Under the pieces are notes generated by a model. The model saw only the letters and a program-made list of their open reading frames with translations. It was not told the DNA's origin and ran no database searches. Shown one piece after another: positions 8,189 to 17,427 of a DNA stretch of 64,000 bases. The stretch is from Gymnodinialimonas phycosphaerae (GTDB lineage Bacteria > Pseudomonadota > Alphaproteobacteria > Rhodobacterales > Rhodobacteraceae), in the NCBI RefSeq assembly GCF_019195455.1, contig NZ_JAIMBW010000001.1:2728001-2792000 (forward strand), given 5' to 3'. The stretch's first letter is position 1, and each line of letters opens with the position of its first letter. A program made the position numbers and the translations under genes.

Positions 8189-8982
8189 TCCTGGATCCCC
8201 TCGTAGGGCGCTTCCCGGTTCTCGAAAACCATATCGGTGAAATCATGGATCATCCGGGGTTCCCCCAATCCGGCCTTGGAAACCGGCACAAACCACAGTG
8301 CGCCGGCATGGGCGAATTGAATGCCTTTGTCCCATGGCTCTGCCCACTCCCACTCTCCGCAGTCGATGACCTGTTTGGCCCGCTCCAACGTGAACACATG
8401 ATCAAAGATGGTCCCGGCAAAGCGATATCCACGCTCCAACCTCAAGTGCAGGGTCCACCCGCACGGCAACAGCTTGCTGAACCGGGTGTCTTCCCCTATG
8501 CCCCCATCAATGCGCCACCCCCGTGCCGCCATCATCGACGGGAACAGCGCCCCCATGTGGAACCCGTCCGTCGCCGAGGGCAGCGCGTCCGGCGCAGCCA
8601 CGGCCAGCCCATCGATGAATTGCTCCGACATGCTCATACCGTTGAAAAAGACATCGCCCTTGTCCGTAAACGCGCCGCCACCGAACCAGGTGTCGTTCTT
8701 CGGATAATAGGCCAGCGCCTTCAGCCAAGGCGCGCGGCTGACCGCCGTCCAGCTCTTGCCGCCGCGACGTGCATAAATGATCATGTGTCGGCCATCGGGT
8801 GACAGGTCCGAGCGGTGTTCGTAAATCCGCGCCTTCAGCCATTGACCCAGCTCAACCGTGCCGCTTTCCCGGTCCCACAGGCACGAGGCGACCTGCATCG
8901 TCGGCCCGCGACGCAACACCAGAGCCTTGTGGCATTTCGTGGCCGGGATCACATGGAGGCGAGGCGGCGGTGTCTGCCTCAT
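8185..8982 (-). CDS. hypothetical protein, 265 residues
   Basis: I choose ATG at 8982 because it gives an exact ATGA overlap with the rsmE stop; an upstream in-frame ATG at 9009 would overlap rsmE by 31 bases. The protein is soluble, without signal peptide or membrane segment. It is rich in tryptophan and glycine, with a segment resembling a beta-propeller blade (SDLSPDGRHMIIYARRGGKSWTAVS). I recognise no characterised family. Its place between rsmE and gshA gives no firm functional hint. Confidence 0.8.
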   Translation of the reverse strand: MRQTPPPRLHVIPATKCHKALVLRRGPTMQVASCLWDRESGTVELGQWLKARIYEHRSDLSPDGRHMIIYARRGGKSWTAVSRAPWLKALAYYPKNDTWFGGGAFTDKGDVFFNGMSMSEQFIDGLAVAAPDALPSATDGFHMGALFPSMMAARGWRIDGGIGEDTRFSKLLPCGWTLHLRLERGYRFAGTIFDHVFTLERAKQVIDCGEWEWAEPWDKGIQFAHAGALWFVPVSKAGLGEPRMIHDFTDMVFENREAPYEGIQE

Positions 8983-9728
8983 CCCCAATCCCCAACCGCT
9001 GCCTGCCATAGCGTCAGCGCTGAAACCGCAGCCGTGTCGGCGCGCAGAATGCGCGGCCCAAGGCTGACCACATGCACGTTCTGCATCGCATGCAACCGCG
9101 CCCGCTCCGCGTCCGAAAACCCACCTTCTGGCCCAATCAAAATCGCCGCCGGAGGCGGCGCCGCTGCGAGGACCGTTCGCCCCGCAAGGGGCGATAGGGA
9201 GGAGGGGCCGACCGCCGCCTCATCGGCAAACACCAGTGCCCGCGACGCGTCCCACCGGTCCAGCAAGGCTTCCAACGATACAATTTCATCAACCGGAGGC
9301 ACGAATGTGCCCCCGCATTGCTCTGCCGCTTCCATCGCGTGGGCCTGCAACTTGTCCTGCCTGACACGTTCAGAATTCGTCCGTGCCGTGCGCACCGGAC
9401 ATATCCGCGCCGCCCCCAGTTCCGCCGCCTTCTCGACGATGAAATCCGTGCGTGCCTTCTTGATCGGCGCAAACAGCAGCCAGACGTCGGGCGGCATCTG
9501 CAAGGCCGCCGTCTGCTCGGTACAGACCAGGACGCCGCCCCGCTTGCCCTTGGCCGCAACCTCTGCCCGCCACTCTCCGTCCACGCCATTGAACAGCGCC
9601 ACTTCCGCCCCCACGCCAAGGCGCATCACGTTGAACAGGTAGTTCGCGTGGTCCCGCGACACAGGCACACTTTGCGCCTCCCCCAAGGGGTGATCTACAA
9701 AGAGGCGAATTTTGGGACGACTATTCAT
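8979..9728 (-). CDS. rsmE: 16S rRNA (uracil(1498)-N(3))-methyltransferase
   Basis: Methylates N3 of U1498 in 16S rRNA using S-adenosylmethionine. The 249-residue protein shows the SPOUT knot motifs LIGPEGGFSDAERARL and LGPRILRADTAAVSALTLWQ at the C terminus, and the PUA-like N terminus (IRLFVDHPLGEAQSVPVSRDHANYL). The start ATG at 9728 lies only 12 bases from the divergent ubiA start, so the two promoters must overlap the opposite coding regions. It heads the leftward group ending in gshA. Confidence 0.95.
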   Translation of the reverse strand: MNSRPKIRLFVDHPLGEAQSVPVSRDHANYLFNVMRLGVGAEVALFNGVDGEWRAEVAAKGKRGGVLVCTEQTAALQMPPDVWLLFAPIKKARTDFIVEKAAELGAARICPVRTARTNSERVRQDKLQAHAMEAAEQCGGTFVPPVDEIVSLEALLDRWDASRALVFADEAAVGPSSLSPLAGRTVLAAAPPPAAILIGPEGGFSDAERARLHAMQNVHVVSLGPRILRADTAAVSALTLWQAAVGDWG

Positions 9729-9740
9729 GGAACGGAACGT

Positions 9741-10697
9741 ATGAGTGCGCAAAGCGATGGGCAAGTAGCGGACGCCGTCTCGGGCAATTGGGTCGACACG
9801 CTTGCCCCCAGGTCCACCCGCCCCTACCTGCGCCTGTCGCGCGCCGACCGCCCCATCGGCACCTGGCTGTTGCTTCTGCCCTGTTGGTGGGGCCTGATGC
9901 TGGCCATTGCCAGCGCGCCATCCACGGCCGCGCTTTTTGATGCGTGGATCTTCGCTGGATGCGCCGTCGGCGCGTTCCTGATGCGGGGCGCGGGCTGTAC
10001 CTGGAACGACATCACGGACCGGGACCTTGACGGAGCCGTCGCCCGTACCGCCTCTCGGCCCATTCCCTCGGGGCAAGTTTCGGTCAAAGGGGCCCTTGGC
10101 TGGATGGTGATCCAGGCCTTGGTCGCGCTGTGTATCCTGCTGACTTTCAACTGGGCCGCCATCGCCCTTGGCGTGGCCTCCTGCCTGCTGGTGTGCATCT
10201 ACCCGTTTGCCAAGCGCTTCACGTGGTGGCCGCAGGTATTCCTCGGCCTTGCCTTCAACTGGGGCGCCCTTCTGGCATGGACCGCCCACACCGGCAGCCT
10301 GTCACTTGCGCCGGTCCTGCTTTACCTCGGCGGCATCTCCTGGACGCTCTTTTACGATACCATCTACGCCCATCAGGACCGTGAGGATGACGCGCTGATC
10401 GGCATCAAATCCACCGCGCGTCTCTTTGGCGGGCATACCAAGTGGTGGCTTCGCCTGTTCCTCATGGCGACGGTGTGCCTACTGGGCGCGGGCGCTGTCG
10501 TGGCGCTTTTGCCCCTGCAAAACCCCCTTTCTCTGGTGATCGGCATCCTTGGCGTCTGGGCCATGGGGTGGCATCTGGCGTGGCAGTTGATCCAGCTGGA
10601 TATCGACGATTCCGACACCTGCATGCGGCTCTTCCGGTCGAACCGGAACGCGGGCCTGATCCCTACGCTGTTTTTTGCCGTCGCCGCACTCGTTTGA
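9741..10697 (+). CDS. ubiA: 4-hydroxybenzoate octaprenyltransferase
   Basis: Integral-membrane prenyltransferase that attaches the polyprenyl chain to 4-hydroxybenzoate in ubiquinone synthesis. At 318 residues it has the usual length. Both aspartate-rich motifs are present: NDITDRDLDGAVART (with SRPIPSG) in the first half and DTIYAHQDREDD in the second, between the expected eight or nine hydrophobic helices. ATG 9741 starts 12 bases from the divergent rsmE start. A longer in-frame extension upstream lies antisense to rsmE and is rejected. Confidence 0.96.
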   Translation: MSAQSDGQVADAVSGNWVDTLAPRSTRPYLRLSRADRPIGTWLLLLPCWWGLMLAIASAPSTAALFDAWIFAGCAVGAFLMRGAGCTWNDITDRDLDGAVARTASRPIPSGQVSVKGALGWMVIQALVALCILLTFNWAAIALGVASCLLVCIYPFAKRFTWWPQVFLGLAFNWGALLAWTAHTGSLSLAPVLLYLGGISWTLFYDTIYAHQDREDDALIGIKSTARLFGGHTKWWLRLFLMATVCLLGAGAVVALLPLQNPLSLVIGILGVWAMGWHLAWQLIQLDIDDSDTCMRLFRSNRNAGLIPTLFFAVAALV

Positions 10698-10769
10698 TTG
10701 AAAGCACCCGCGGGACGGGTTACTGCACGACTATATATAGGCCCCGAGCAGGGATCGCGCACAACGTCC

Positions 10770-12728
10770 ATGTTAGATAAAGACCGCATATCCACCCTGG
10801 TCGGCCCCGTCTCTTTCGCGGTGGCTGCCGGCTTGGCCATCGTGACGGCGATCGTTGCCGCGCTGGCGATCGAGCGACGCTCGACCGAGGATATCGTCAC
10901 CTCGCTGGAGGCTGACGGGATCGCTTGGGTGGACGTCTCGGCGAACGGGTTGCAGGTGTTTCTTGACGGCACCGCCCCGGATGAGGCGTCCCGTTTCCGC
11001 GCCCAGACCCGCGCCAGCGCGATTGTGGACGCGGACCGGGTGATCAACCGGTTGGAAGTCGCCGCCCTGGACGCCACCGTGGCCCCGCGCTTTTCCCTCG
11101 ATATGTTGCGCAACAGCGATGGCATCCAACTGATCGGGCTGATCCCCGGCCCCCAGGGCGACGAAGCCTTCGCCGTGGCCGAAGCCATCGCCGATATCGC
11201 CGGATCGGCGGACGTGGTGAACATGGTCGAAATGGCGGACCTGGAGGCGCCCGAGACCTGGGAGGCGGCGCTGGCCTACGGGCTGCGCGCGCTGGAGACC
11301 CTGCCGCGCGCCAAGGTCACAGTTCTGGCGGACCGCGTCGAGATCGAGGCCGTCGGCGAAACCCGCGAGCAACGCGCCGAATTCATCGCGCGCCTGCAAC
11401 AGAACCAACCGGCGGGCGTCGAGATCGTCCTCGACATCTCTGCCCCGCGTCCCGTCATCACGCCGTTCACCCTGCGTTTCGTGCGCGATGCCGGTGGCGC
11501 CCGGTTCGAGACCTGCACCGCCGACACCCCCGAGACCCGCGACCAGATCGTCGCCGCCGCGCGAGCTGCCGGGATTACCGGCAACGTGCCCTGCACCATC
11601 GGTCTTGGCGTGCCGTCGCCGTCCTGGGGCGATGCCGTCGCCACCTCGATCGCGGCCCTTGCGGAACTGGGCGAGGGCAGCGTTACACTGTCGGACGCGG
11701 ATGTGACCCTGATCGCGGCCCAAGGCACGCCGCAGGAACTTTTCGACACAGTGGTCGGAGAATTGGGCGCCGATCTGCCCGATGTCTTCTCGCTGCAAGC
11801 CGTTCTGCCCGAGCCGGAGACGTTGGAAAGCGCCGGGCCCGCGCGGTTCACGGCAACGCTGCACCCCGAAGATGGCGTGCGCTTGCGGGGCCGCTTGCCC
11901 AGCGGGGCCGTCGGCGCCTCGGTCCAGGCCTTCGCGACGGCCACGTTCGGGGCAGGGCGAACCGATATCGCGACCCGCGCAGTTGCCGACCTGCCGCAGG
12001 GCTGGTCCGTGCGCGTCATGGCGGGCCTCACCGCGCTGTCGCAACTGGAGGACGGCACCCTGACGGTCGAGCCTGACACCCTGCGCCTGTCCGGGCGCAC
12101 CGGCGATAGCGAGATGATCTCTGCGTTGACCCGCCAGATCTCGGAGGATCTGGGGCCGGGCGTGAACTTCCAGATGGATGTGCGTTATGACGAGGCGCTG
12201 GACCCCGTCGCCTCGCAACCCACGCCCGAGCAATGCGAAGCGCGCATCCGCGAGATTCAGGACGAGACCAAGATCACCTTCGATCCCGGCTCGACCGAGA
12301 TCAACCAAACCGCCGGCGAAGTGCTGGACCGCATCGCCGAGATCCTGCCCGATTGCATGCATGTGCGCATGGAGATCGGCGGGCATACCGATGCGCAGGG
12401 GGGCGAGGACATGAACCTGAACCTCAGCCAGGCGCGCGCCGATGCGGTGCTGAACGGGCTGCTGGCGCGCGGTGTGCTGGTCTCGAACCTGACGGCGCAG
12501 GGCTATGGCGAAAGCCAACCCATCGCCGACAACGAAACCGAAGACGGGCGCGAGCAGAACCGCCGCATCGACTTCCGGCTGCTGGCCACCGCCGAGGTGG
12601 CCGAGGTGGCCGCCGACGCCGACGACCAGCCCCGCACGCGCGCAGGCATTCTCGCCCAAGGGGCCATCGCGGATTGGCCGTTTGAAATCACCCCCTTGCC
12701 CCGTCCGGAGCCACCGGATGGAAACTAG
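10770..12728 (+). CDS. OmpA-family protein with N-terminal membrane anchor and BON-like repeats
   Basis: A 652-residue envelope protein. ATG 10770 precedes a single membrane segment (residues ~12-37) acting as signal anchor. The middle ~450 residues contain repeated units resembling BON domains (VSANGLQVFLDGTAPDEASRF..., later copies near 200-250 and 380-440). The C terminus (about 510-630) is an OmpA-type peptidoglycan-binding domain with EIGGHTDAQGGEDMNLNLSQ and GYGESQPIADNETEDGREQN. It probably links the inner membrane to the cell wall. A TATATA box at 10731-10736 lies in the short leader. Confidence 0.88.
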   Translation: MLDKDRISTLVGPVSFAVAAGLAIVTAIVAALAIERRSTEDIVTSLEADGIAWVDVSANGLQVFLDGTAPDEASRFRAQTRASAIVDADRVINRLEVAALDATVAPRFSLDMLRNSDGIQLIGLIPGPQGDEAFAVAEAIADIAGSADVVNMVEMADLEAPETWEAALAYGLRALETLPRAKVTVLADRVEIEAVGETREQRAEFIARLQQNQPAGVEIVLDISAPRPVITPFTLRFVRDAGGARFETCTADTPETRDQIVAAARAAGITGNVPCTIGLGVPSPSWGDAVATSIAALAELGEGSVTLSDADVTLIAAQGTPQELFDTVVGELGADLPDVFSLQAVLPEPETLESAGPARFTATLHPEDGVRLRGRLPSGAVGASVQAFATATFGAGRTDIATRAVADLPQGWSVRVMAGLTALSQLEDGTLTVEPDTLRLSGRTGDSEMISALTRQISEDLGPGVNFQMDVRYDEALDPVASQPTPEQCEARIREIQDETKITFDPGSTEINQTAGEVLDRIAEILPDCMHVRMEIGGHTDAQGGEDMNLNLSQARADAVLNGLLARGVLVSNLTAQGYGESQPIADNETEDGREQNRRIDFRLLATAEVAEVAADADDQPRTRAGILAQGAIADWPFEITPLPRPEPPDGN

Positions 12729-12776
12729 ATTACAGTCCGGGGGCGCGTTGCCCTCAATGCAGAAAGCGAAGGCCCC

Positions 12777-13106
12777 ATGAACCGGCTCGAATTCATCATC
12801 GCCATCGCCATTATTCTTTTCGTGGCTTTTGCCCTCGGGTGGTTGGCCCATTGGCTGGTGACACGGTTCAACCAGGTGTCCTCGGCCGATCTGGGCGAGA
12901 TGGAGAACCTCGCGCGCGCCCTGCACGACGCCGAGGAAACCCGGGATCAGGCGATTGCCTATCTGCAGCAGCGGGAGGGAGAGCTGACCAACCAACTCAG
13001 CCAGACCGAGGCGGAATTGCGCGCCGCCATGGACGGACTGCGAGAGGCCCGCACGGAATCCGAAGAGCTTCGGAACTACGTGGAATCGATCAACCAGAAC
13101 ACCTGA
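12777..13106 (+). CDS. membrane-anchored coiled-coil hypothetical protein
   Basis: A 109-residue protein with one N-terminal membrane helix (residues ~6-30, FIIAIAIILFVAFALGWLAHW). The rest is a predicted coiled coil of acidic, glutamine-rich heptads (MENLARALHDAEETRDQAIA through ELRNYVESINQNT). It starts 48 bases after the OmpA-family gene in the same direction and is probably cotranscribed. The layout suggests a small scaffold or structural protein of the inner membrane. I recognise no family. Confidence 0.8.
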   Translation: MNRLEFIIAIAIILFVAFALGWLAHWLVTRFNQVSSADLGEMENLARALHDAEETRDQAIAYLQQREGELTNQLSQTEAELRAAMDGLREARTESEELRNYVESINQNT

Positions 13107-13166
13107 ACGACCGCTTTGGGCGTCTGTTGCCTTTGCGGGACTGCGCTTTTTCCGCGCGACGCGGGC

Positions 13167-13616
13167 TTACCACCGATCCAGGGCGGCCTCATCCTCATCT
13201 TTTGCAGCGACCCAATCGGCGCCCCGCGCCGTGATCTCACGCTTCCAGAACGGCGCCCGGGACTTCAGGTAATCCATCAGGAACTCCGCCCCCTGGAACG
13301 CATCCGCCCGATGTTTCGAGGCGGTGGCAACCATCATGATGACCTCGCCCGGCGCCAGCCGTCCGTGGCGGTGGATGACCATGGCGTCTGTCAGCTTGAA
13401 CCGTTCCATCGCTTCGGCGCGGATATCACTGAGCGCGCGTTCCGTCATGCCGGGGTAGTGCTCGATCTCCATGGCGACCATATCTCCATCAGCCACATCG
13501 CGGGTGACCCCGGTGAAGCTGACAATCGCACCGGCGCCCGCCGCCGCTTCAGAGAACGCGTTCAACGCGGCCCCCTGATCAAACGGCTCGGCATGGACGT
13601 GTACGTGCTCGGCCAT
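13167..13616 (-). CDS. moaE: molybdopterin synthase catalytic subunit
   Basis: Large subunit of molybdopterin synthase; with thiocarboxylated MoaD it converts cyclic pyranopterin monophosphate to molybdopterin. The 149-residue protein has the family landmarks AGAIVSFTGVTRD (residues ~27-39), IHRHGRLAPGEVIMMVATAS and the lysine-containing FLMDYLKSRAPFWKREI that lines the active site. It follows moaD by five bases, as expected for the complex. Confidence 0.95.
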   Translation of the reverse strand: MAEHVHVHAEPFDQGAALNAFSEAAAGAGAIVSFTGVTRDVADGDMVAMEIEHYPGMTERALSDIRAEAMERFKLTDAMVIHRHGRLAPGEVIMMVATASKHRADAFQGAEFLMDYLKSRAPFWKREITARGADWVAAKDEDEAALDRW

Positions 13617-13621
13617 GGGCC

Positions 13622-13867
13622 TCAGCCCCCGGTCATCGGCGGGAACAGCGCCACTTCGCGCGCGCCCTCCAGGGACGCGTCAAAGCTCACCAACTGCTGG
13701 TCGACGGCCGCGCGCACCGATTTCAGGTCCGACAGGGCAAAGGCATGGGCATCAGAGCGCGTCTTCAGTTCTTCGATCAACTCGGCCACCGTGGTGGCCT
13801 GGGTTTCGACCACTTCATGGCCGGTGCCGATCCGTTCGCGAAGCCAGGCAAAGTAGCGCAGATCCAT
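13622..13867 (-). CDS. moaD: molybdopterin synthase sulfur carrier subunit
   Basis: Ubiquitin-like sulfur carrier, 81 residues. It begins DLRYFAWLRERIG and ends in the essential double glycine (FPPMTGG), which is thiocarboxylated by MoeB and inserted into MoaE. ATG at 13867 overlaps the pgsA stop by one base (TGATG), which fixes the start; an in-frame extension upstream falls inside pgsA and is rejected. Confidence 0.94.
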   Translation of the reverse strand: MDLRYFAWLRERIGTGHEVVETQATTVAELIEELKTRSDAHAFALSDLKSVRAAVDQQLVSFDASLEGAREVALFPPMTGG

Positions 13868-14544
13868 CAGGGGTCCTCCTGCAAGAAAGGGCGGGCTTTC
13901 ATGAAATAGTCGAGGCCGGTGACGGCGGTCAAAACGGCGGCGAGCCACAGCAGGATGAGCCCGACGATGCCGCTCCAGAAGGAACCGAATTCGATCCAGA
14001 ACAGGCCGAATTCATCGGCGATGTCGCCCGCCAGGATAGCTTCGAACAGGGTCGCATCCATACCTATGGTCAACGCCCATAGGTAATGGGTGAACAGGCC
14101 CCAGCAAAACAGCAAGCCGATGGCGACCATTTGCAACGTCGTCTTCCACTTCGCCAGCTTGGTGACCTGCAACGTGCCTGCGTGCGCGCCTAGAAATTCG
14201 CGCAGGCCCGATACGAAGATCTCTCGGAACAGGATCACGATCACCGGGATGAGGACGAGGGCGGACCAGCCGTGATCGAGGCTGAGGATGACCAGCAGGA
14301 CGGCCAGCGCGATCACCACCATGGCCTTGTCGGCGATTGGGTCCAGCATCGCACCGAAGCGGCTTTCCTGCCCCCATTTGCGCGCCAGAAGGCCGTCGAG
14401 GTAGTCCGTCATCGACGCGCCCATGAACAAAAACAGGGCCACCCAATCGGCGAAGGGGCGCGGCAGGAAGAGGAAGACAAACCCCACCATCGGCGCCGCG
14501 ATCAGGCGCACGAGGGTCAGGATATTGGGCACGTTCCATTGCAT
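13867..14544 (-). CDS. pgsA: CDP-diacylglycerol--glycerol-3-phosphate 3-phosphatidyltransferase
   Basis: Inner-membrane enzyme that makes phosphatidylglycerol phosphate from CDP-diacylglycerol and glycerol 3-phosphate. The 225-residue protein carries the CDP-alcohol phosphotransferase signature D-G-x2-A-R-x8-G-x3-D-x3-D, read as DGLLARKW...FGAMLDPIADK (residues ~50-72), within several membrane helices. A probable promoter (TTGCCA - 18 bases - GATAAA, minus strand) and a perfect palindrome lie upstream at 14635-14705. Confidence 0.95.
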   Translation of the reverse strand: MQWNVPNILTLVRLIAAPMVGFVFLFLPRPFADWVALFLFMGASMTDYLDGLLARKWGQESRFGAMLDPIADKAMVVIALAVLLVILSLDHGWSALVLIPVIVILFREIFVSGLREFLGAHAGTLQVTKLAKWKTTLQMVAIGLLFCWGLFTHYLWALTIGMDATLFEAILAGDIADEFGLFWIEFGSFWSGIVGLILLWLAAVLTAVTGLDYFMKARPFLQEDP

Positions 14545-14634
14545 GGCCTACACCTAGCGTTTGTGCGGGACACTTGCCAGAGGGGATGGGAAGCCCCAGG
14601 GGGGCATGCAGGGCGGGTGCTGGGGGGTGTGCAG

Positions 14635-14656
14635 GGGTGCTCAAGCTTGAGCACCC
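14635..14656. repeat. perfect 22-bp palindrome in the pgsA leader region
   Basis: A perfect inverted repeat with arms GGGTGCTCA and TGAGCACCC around a central AGCT. As RNA it would form a 9-bp hairpin with a four-base loop. It lies about 90 bases upstream of pgsA, between the probable promoter and the gene. No T-run follows on either strand, so it is not a standard terminator. It could be a protein-binding site, a leader hairpin or a copy of a dispersed palindromic element. Confidence 0.85.
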
Positions 14657-14683
14657 TACCTAAACCATTGAAACGGAACATTT

Positions 14684-14714
14684 ATCGAAAATTTGTTAAC
14701 CTTTTGGCAACCAC
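14684..14714 (-). promoter_or_regulatory. probable pgsA promoter
   Basis: On the minus strand TTGCCA (-35-like) is followed after 18 bases by GATAAA (-10-like), in an AT-rich patch (AACAAATTTTCG) between the hypothetical gene ending at 14749 and pgsA. Confidence 0.45.
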
Positions 14715-14748
14715 TGGAGCAGGGCCAAAACGTGCCACGGACCGGCGA

Positions 14749-15393
14749 TCAGCCCCCCGCGTGCAGGTCCAGCGTGGCATCCACGCTTGCGCCGCGCGGC
14801 ACGGCGACGGACAGGGGCTGGCCCGCGTTGTCCGACGCTGTAAATGTCCACTCGCCCTGGGGCAGCAGGAAGACCATCTGGCCATCCGCGGGCACCTCTT
14901 GTTCTTGCGTCACGTAGAGCGACGAGACCGCGCGGGGCGGCGGCGTGCCTTCGGCCTGCACCACGAAGGGCTGCGCGCCCGCATTCTGTACATCCAGCCG
15001 CACGAGGCCGTAGAGGGTGGGGAAGGTCAGCGTGCGCGCCAGGGTTCCGCCGCCACCGCCGCCTTGGGTGGCGATCGTGTTCATCTCAACGCCGCCGAAA
15101 CTGACGGTAAACCCAGCCTGAACGCTGCCTTCCAGAAGAAACACGTTGGGGCGGTCATCGACGGGGAAGATCGGGCCAAAACGTTGATTGGGTTCAAAAT
15201 CCTCGCCGGGTTGGGGGATGTAGGTCTCGAACGCCTCGATCTGGGCGAGGTGGGTGATATCCTCATCACTTTCGCTGAGGATCACCCGCACGGTCAGTTC
15301 GGTTTCCGAGGTCAGCTCTTGCAGCGCGTTCAAAGCAAGGCCACCGACAACGACGACAGAGATCACAATGGAGAAGAGCGATTGAAGTTTCAT
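14749..15393 (-). CDS. hypothetical secreted or membrane-anchored protein
   Basis: A 214-residue protein with an N-terminal hydrophobic signal or anchor (residues ~6-24, LFSIVISVVVVGGLALNAL). The rest is predicted beta-rich and extracytoplasmic, with an unusual run of six glycines (TQGGGGGGTL) and a final PRGASVDATLDLHAGG. I take ATG at 15393; a GTG at 15438 would add 15 residues ahead of the signal. It lies between uvrC and pgsA in the same direction. I do not recognise the family. Confidence 0.75.
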   Translation of the reverse strand: MKLQSLFSIVISVVVVGGLALNALQELTSETELTVRVILSESDEDITHLAQIEAFETYIPQPGEDFEPNQRFGPIFPVDDRPNVFLLEGSVQAGFTVSFGGVEMNTIATQGGGGGGTLARTLTFPTLYGLVRLDVQNAGAQPFVVQAEGTPPPRAVSSLYVTQEQEVPADGQMVFLLPQGEWTFTASDNAGQPLSVAVPRGASVDATLDLHAGG

Positions 15394-15480
15394 GGGCGGC
15401 TTCTTGGCTGTGGGATCTTGAGAGTGTTTACCCGCCACGCGGCGTGTGGGAAGCGGCGGAAAACCCGCCCCCTGATGCCT

Positions 15481-15522
15481 ACGCTTGCCCTACGCTTGCC
15501 CTCACGCCTGCCTTCACGCTTG
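15481..15522. repeat. short degenerate tandem repeat (about 11-12 bp x 3.5)
   Basis: Units ACGCTTGCCCT, ACGCTTGCCCTC, ACGCCTGCCTTC and a partial ACGCTTG follow one another, the last one covering the uvrC stop codon. It looks like slippage in the 3' end and downstream region of uvrC. Confidence 0.75.
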
Positions 15523-17427
15523 ATCATGAAAGAAATCGTAGATCTTCTGGGCCAACCCTTCGGAGACGCCATCCACCGCCGTCAGGTCCGACAGGTTGGC
15601 GCGGGCCACCGCCTTGGCGCTGCCGAAATGGGCCAGCAGCGCCCGCTTGCGCGCCGCGCCCACGCCCGGCACATCGTCCAGCGGTGTGGCGGAGACAGCC
15701 TTGGAGCGTTTTGCGCGGTGTGCGCCGATGGCAAAGCGGTGTGCCTCGTCACGCATCCGTTGCACGAAATAGAGCACCGGATCATTGCGTTGCAACGCGA
15801 AGACAGACTTGCCGGGCACGTAGAATTCTTCCTTGCCCTGATCGCGGTCGATGCCCTTGGCCACGCCGATGAACGGCACGTCATCAACGCCCAATTCATC
15901 CATGATCTCTTTCACCGCTGACACCTGCCCCGCGCCGCCGTCGATCAACAGCAGATCCGGCCAGGCCTCGGTTTCGCGGTCCGGGTCTTCCTTCAACAGA
16001 CGGGCGAAACGGCGGGTGAGCACCTCTTTCATCATCCCGAAGTCATCGCCGGGGGTCAGGCTGTCGCCGCGGATGTTGAACTTGCGGTACTGGGACTTCA
16101 GGTACCCTTCCGGCCCCGCCACGATCATCGCGCCCACGGCATGGGCGCCCTGAATGTGGCTGTTGTCATAGACCTCCACGCGCTTGGGCGGGCCATCCAG
16201 CCCGAAGGCACCTGCCAAGCCATCCAGCAGCTTGCCCTGCGCCTGGTTCTCGGCCATCCGCCGCCCAAGGCTTTCGCGCGCGTTGCGCCGCGCGCCGTCC
16301 ACCAGCTCGGCCTTTTCGCCGCGCTGGGGCACAAGGATTTCCACCTTCGCCCCCCGTTTGCCGGAGAGGGCGTCGGCCATCAGGTCCATGGATTCGACGG
16401 GATGGGACAGGAGGAGTTGGCGGGGCGGTTCCTTGGTGTCGTAGAACTGGCCCAGGAACGCCTCCAGCACCTCGGGCTCTTCGATGTCGGGGCCCACACG
16501 CGGGTAGAAATCGCGGTTGCCCCAGTTCTGGTTGGCGCGGATGAAGAACACCTGCACGCAGGCCTGCCCCCCTTCCATATGCAGCGCGATCACGTCGGCC
16601 TCTTTCACGCCCTGCGGGTTGATGCCTTGCGCGCTTTGCACGTTGGTCAACGCCCGGATCCGGTCGCGGAGCGCGGCGGCGCGCTCGAACTCCATGGCTT
16701 CCGAGGCCTCTGCCATGGCATCCGCCAACTGACGTTGCAAATCGGTGCTGTCGCCTTTCAGGAACCGCACGGCGTCCTTCACCGAGGCACCGTAATCCGC
16801 TTCGCTGATGTGGCCCACGCAAGGCCCGCTACACCGCTTGATCTGATAAAGCAGACAGGGACGCGTGCGGCTTTCGAACACCGCATCGGTGCAATTGCGC
16901 AAAAGGAACACGCGCTGCAACTGGTTCAGGGATCGATTAACGGCGCCCGCACTGGCGAAGGGACCGAAGTAGCTGCCCTTCTCTTTCTTCGCGCCCCGGT
17001 GCTTCTTGATCTGGGGAAAGGCGTGGGTGTCGGAGACGAGGATGTTGGGGAAGGATTTGTCGTCGCGCAGCAGCACGTTGAACTTGGGCTTGAGCTGCTT
17101 GATGAGGTTTTGTTCGAGCAGAAGCGCCTCGGTTTCCGTGCGGGTGGTGAGGAACATCATCGAGGCGGTGTCGCGGATCATCCGCGCGATACGCGGCGAG
17201 TGGCCGGAGGGTTTGGCGTAATTGGCGACGCGGCGCTTGAGGGCGCGGGCCTTGCCGACGTAGAGCACCCGCGACTGGCTATCGAGCATGCGGTAGACCC
17301 CGGGGCTCATGTCGAGCGTCCGGACATAATCCGCAATTATCTCGTGACCCGGCTTTACCGGCGCGGCGATCTCATTGCGCTGCTCTGCGGAGGCCGCGTC
17401 AGCCGTTTTTTCGGTCTCATTTTCCAT
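15514..17427 (-). CDS. uvrC: excinuclease ABC subunit C
   Basis: Dual-incision nuclease of nucleotide excision repair, acting after UvrAB loads on damaged DNA. The 637-residue protein has all domains in order: N-terminal GIY-YIG nuclease ([18 protein letters not shown], about residues 43-60), a UvrBC coiled-coil segment ([16 protein letters not shown]), the RNase H-like second nuclease ([20 protein letters not shown], and [12 protein letters not shown]) and C-terminal helix-hairpin-helix repeats ([20 protein letters not shown]). It is the first gene of the leftward uvrC-pgsA-moaDE block. Confidence 0.97.
   Translation of the reverse strand: MENETEKTADAASAEQRNEIAAPVKPGHEIIADYVRTLDMSPGVYRMLDSQSRVLYVGKARALKRRVANYAKPSGHSPRIARMIRDTASMMFLTTRTETEALLLEQNLIKQLKPKFNVLLRDDKSFPNILVSDTHAFPQIKKHRGAKKEKGSYFGPFASAGAVNRSLNQLQRVFLLRNCTDAVFESRTRPCLLYQIKRCSGPCVGHISEADYGASVKDAVRFLKGDSTDLQRQLADAMAEASEAMEFERAAALRDRIRALTNVQSAQGINPQGVKEADVIALHMEGGQACVQVFFIRANQNWGNRDFYPRVGPDIEEPEVLEAFLGQFYDTKEPPRQLLLSHPVESMDLMADALSGKRGAKVEILVPQRGEKAELVDGARRNARESLGRRMAENQAQGKLLDGLAGAFGLDGPPKRVEVYDNSHIQGAHAVGAMIVAGPEGYLKSQYRKFNIRGDSLTPGDDFGMMKEVLTRRFARLLKEDPDRETEAWPDLLLIDGGAGQVSAVKEIMDELGVDDVPFIGVAKGIDRDQGKEEFYVPGKSVFALQRNDPVLYFVQRMRDEAHRFAIGAHRAKRSKAVSATPLDDVPGVGAARKRALLAHFGSAKAVARANLSDLTAVDGVSEGLAQKIYDFFHDQA

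Noticed and set aside
10773..12995. A 740-codon leftward open frame opposite the OmpA-family gene.
   Set aside because: Long antisense frames are expected at this GC content; the plus-strand protein has a signal anchor and a complete OmpA domain.
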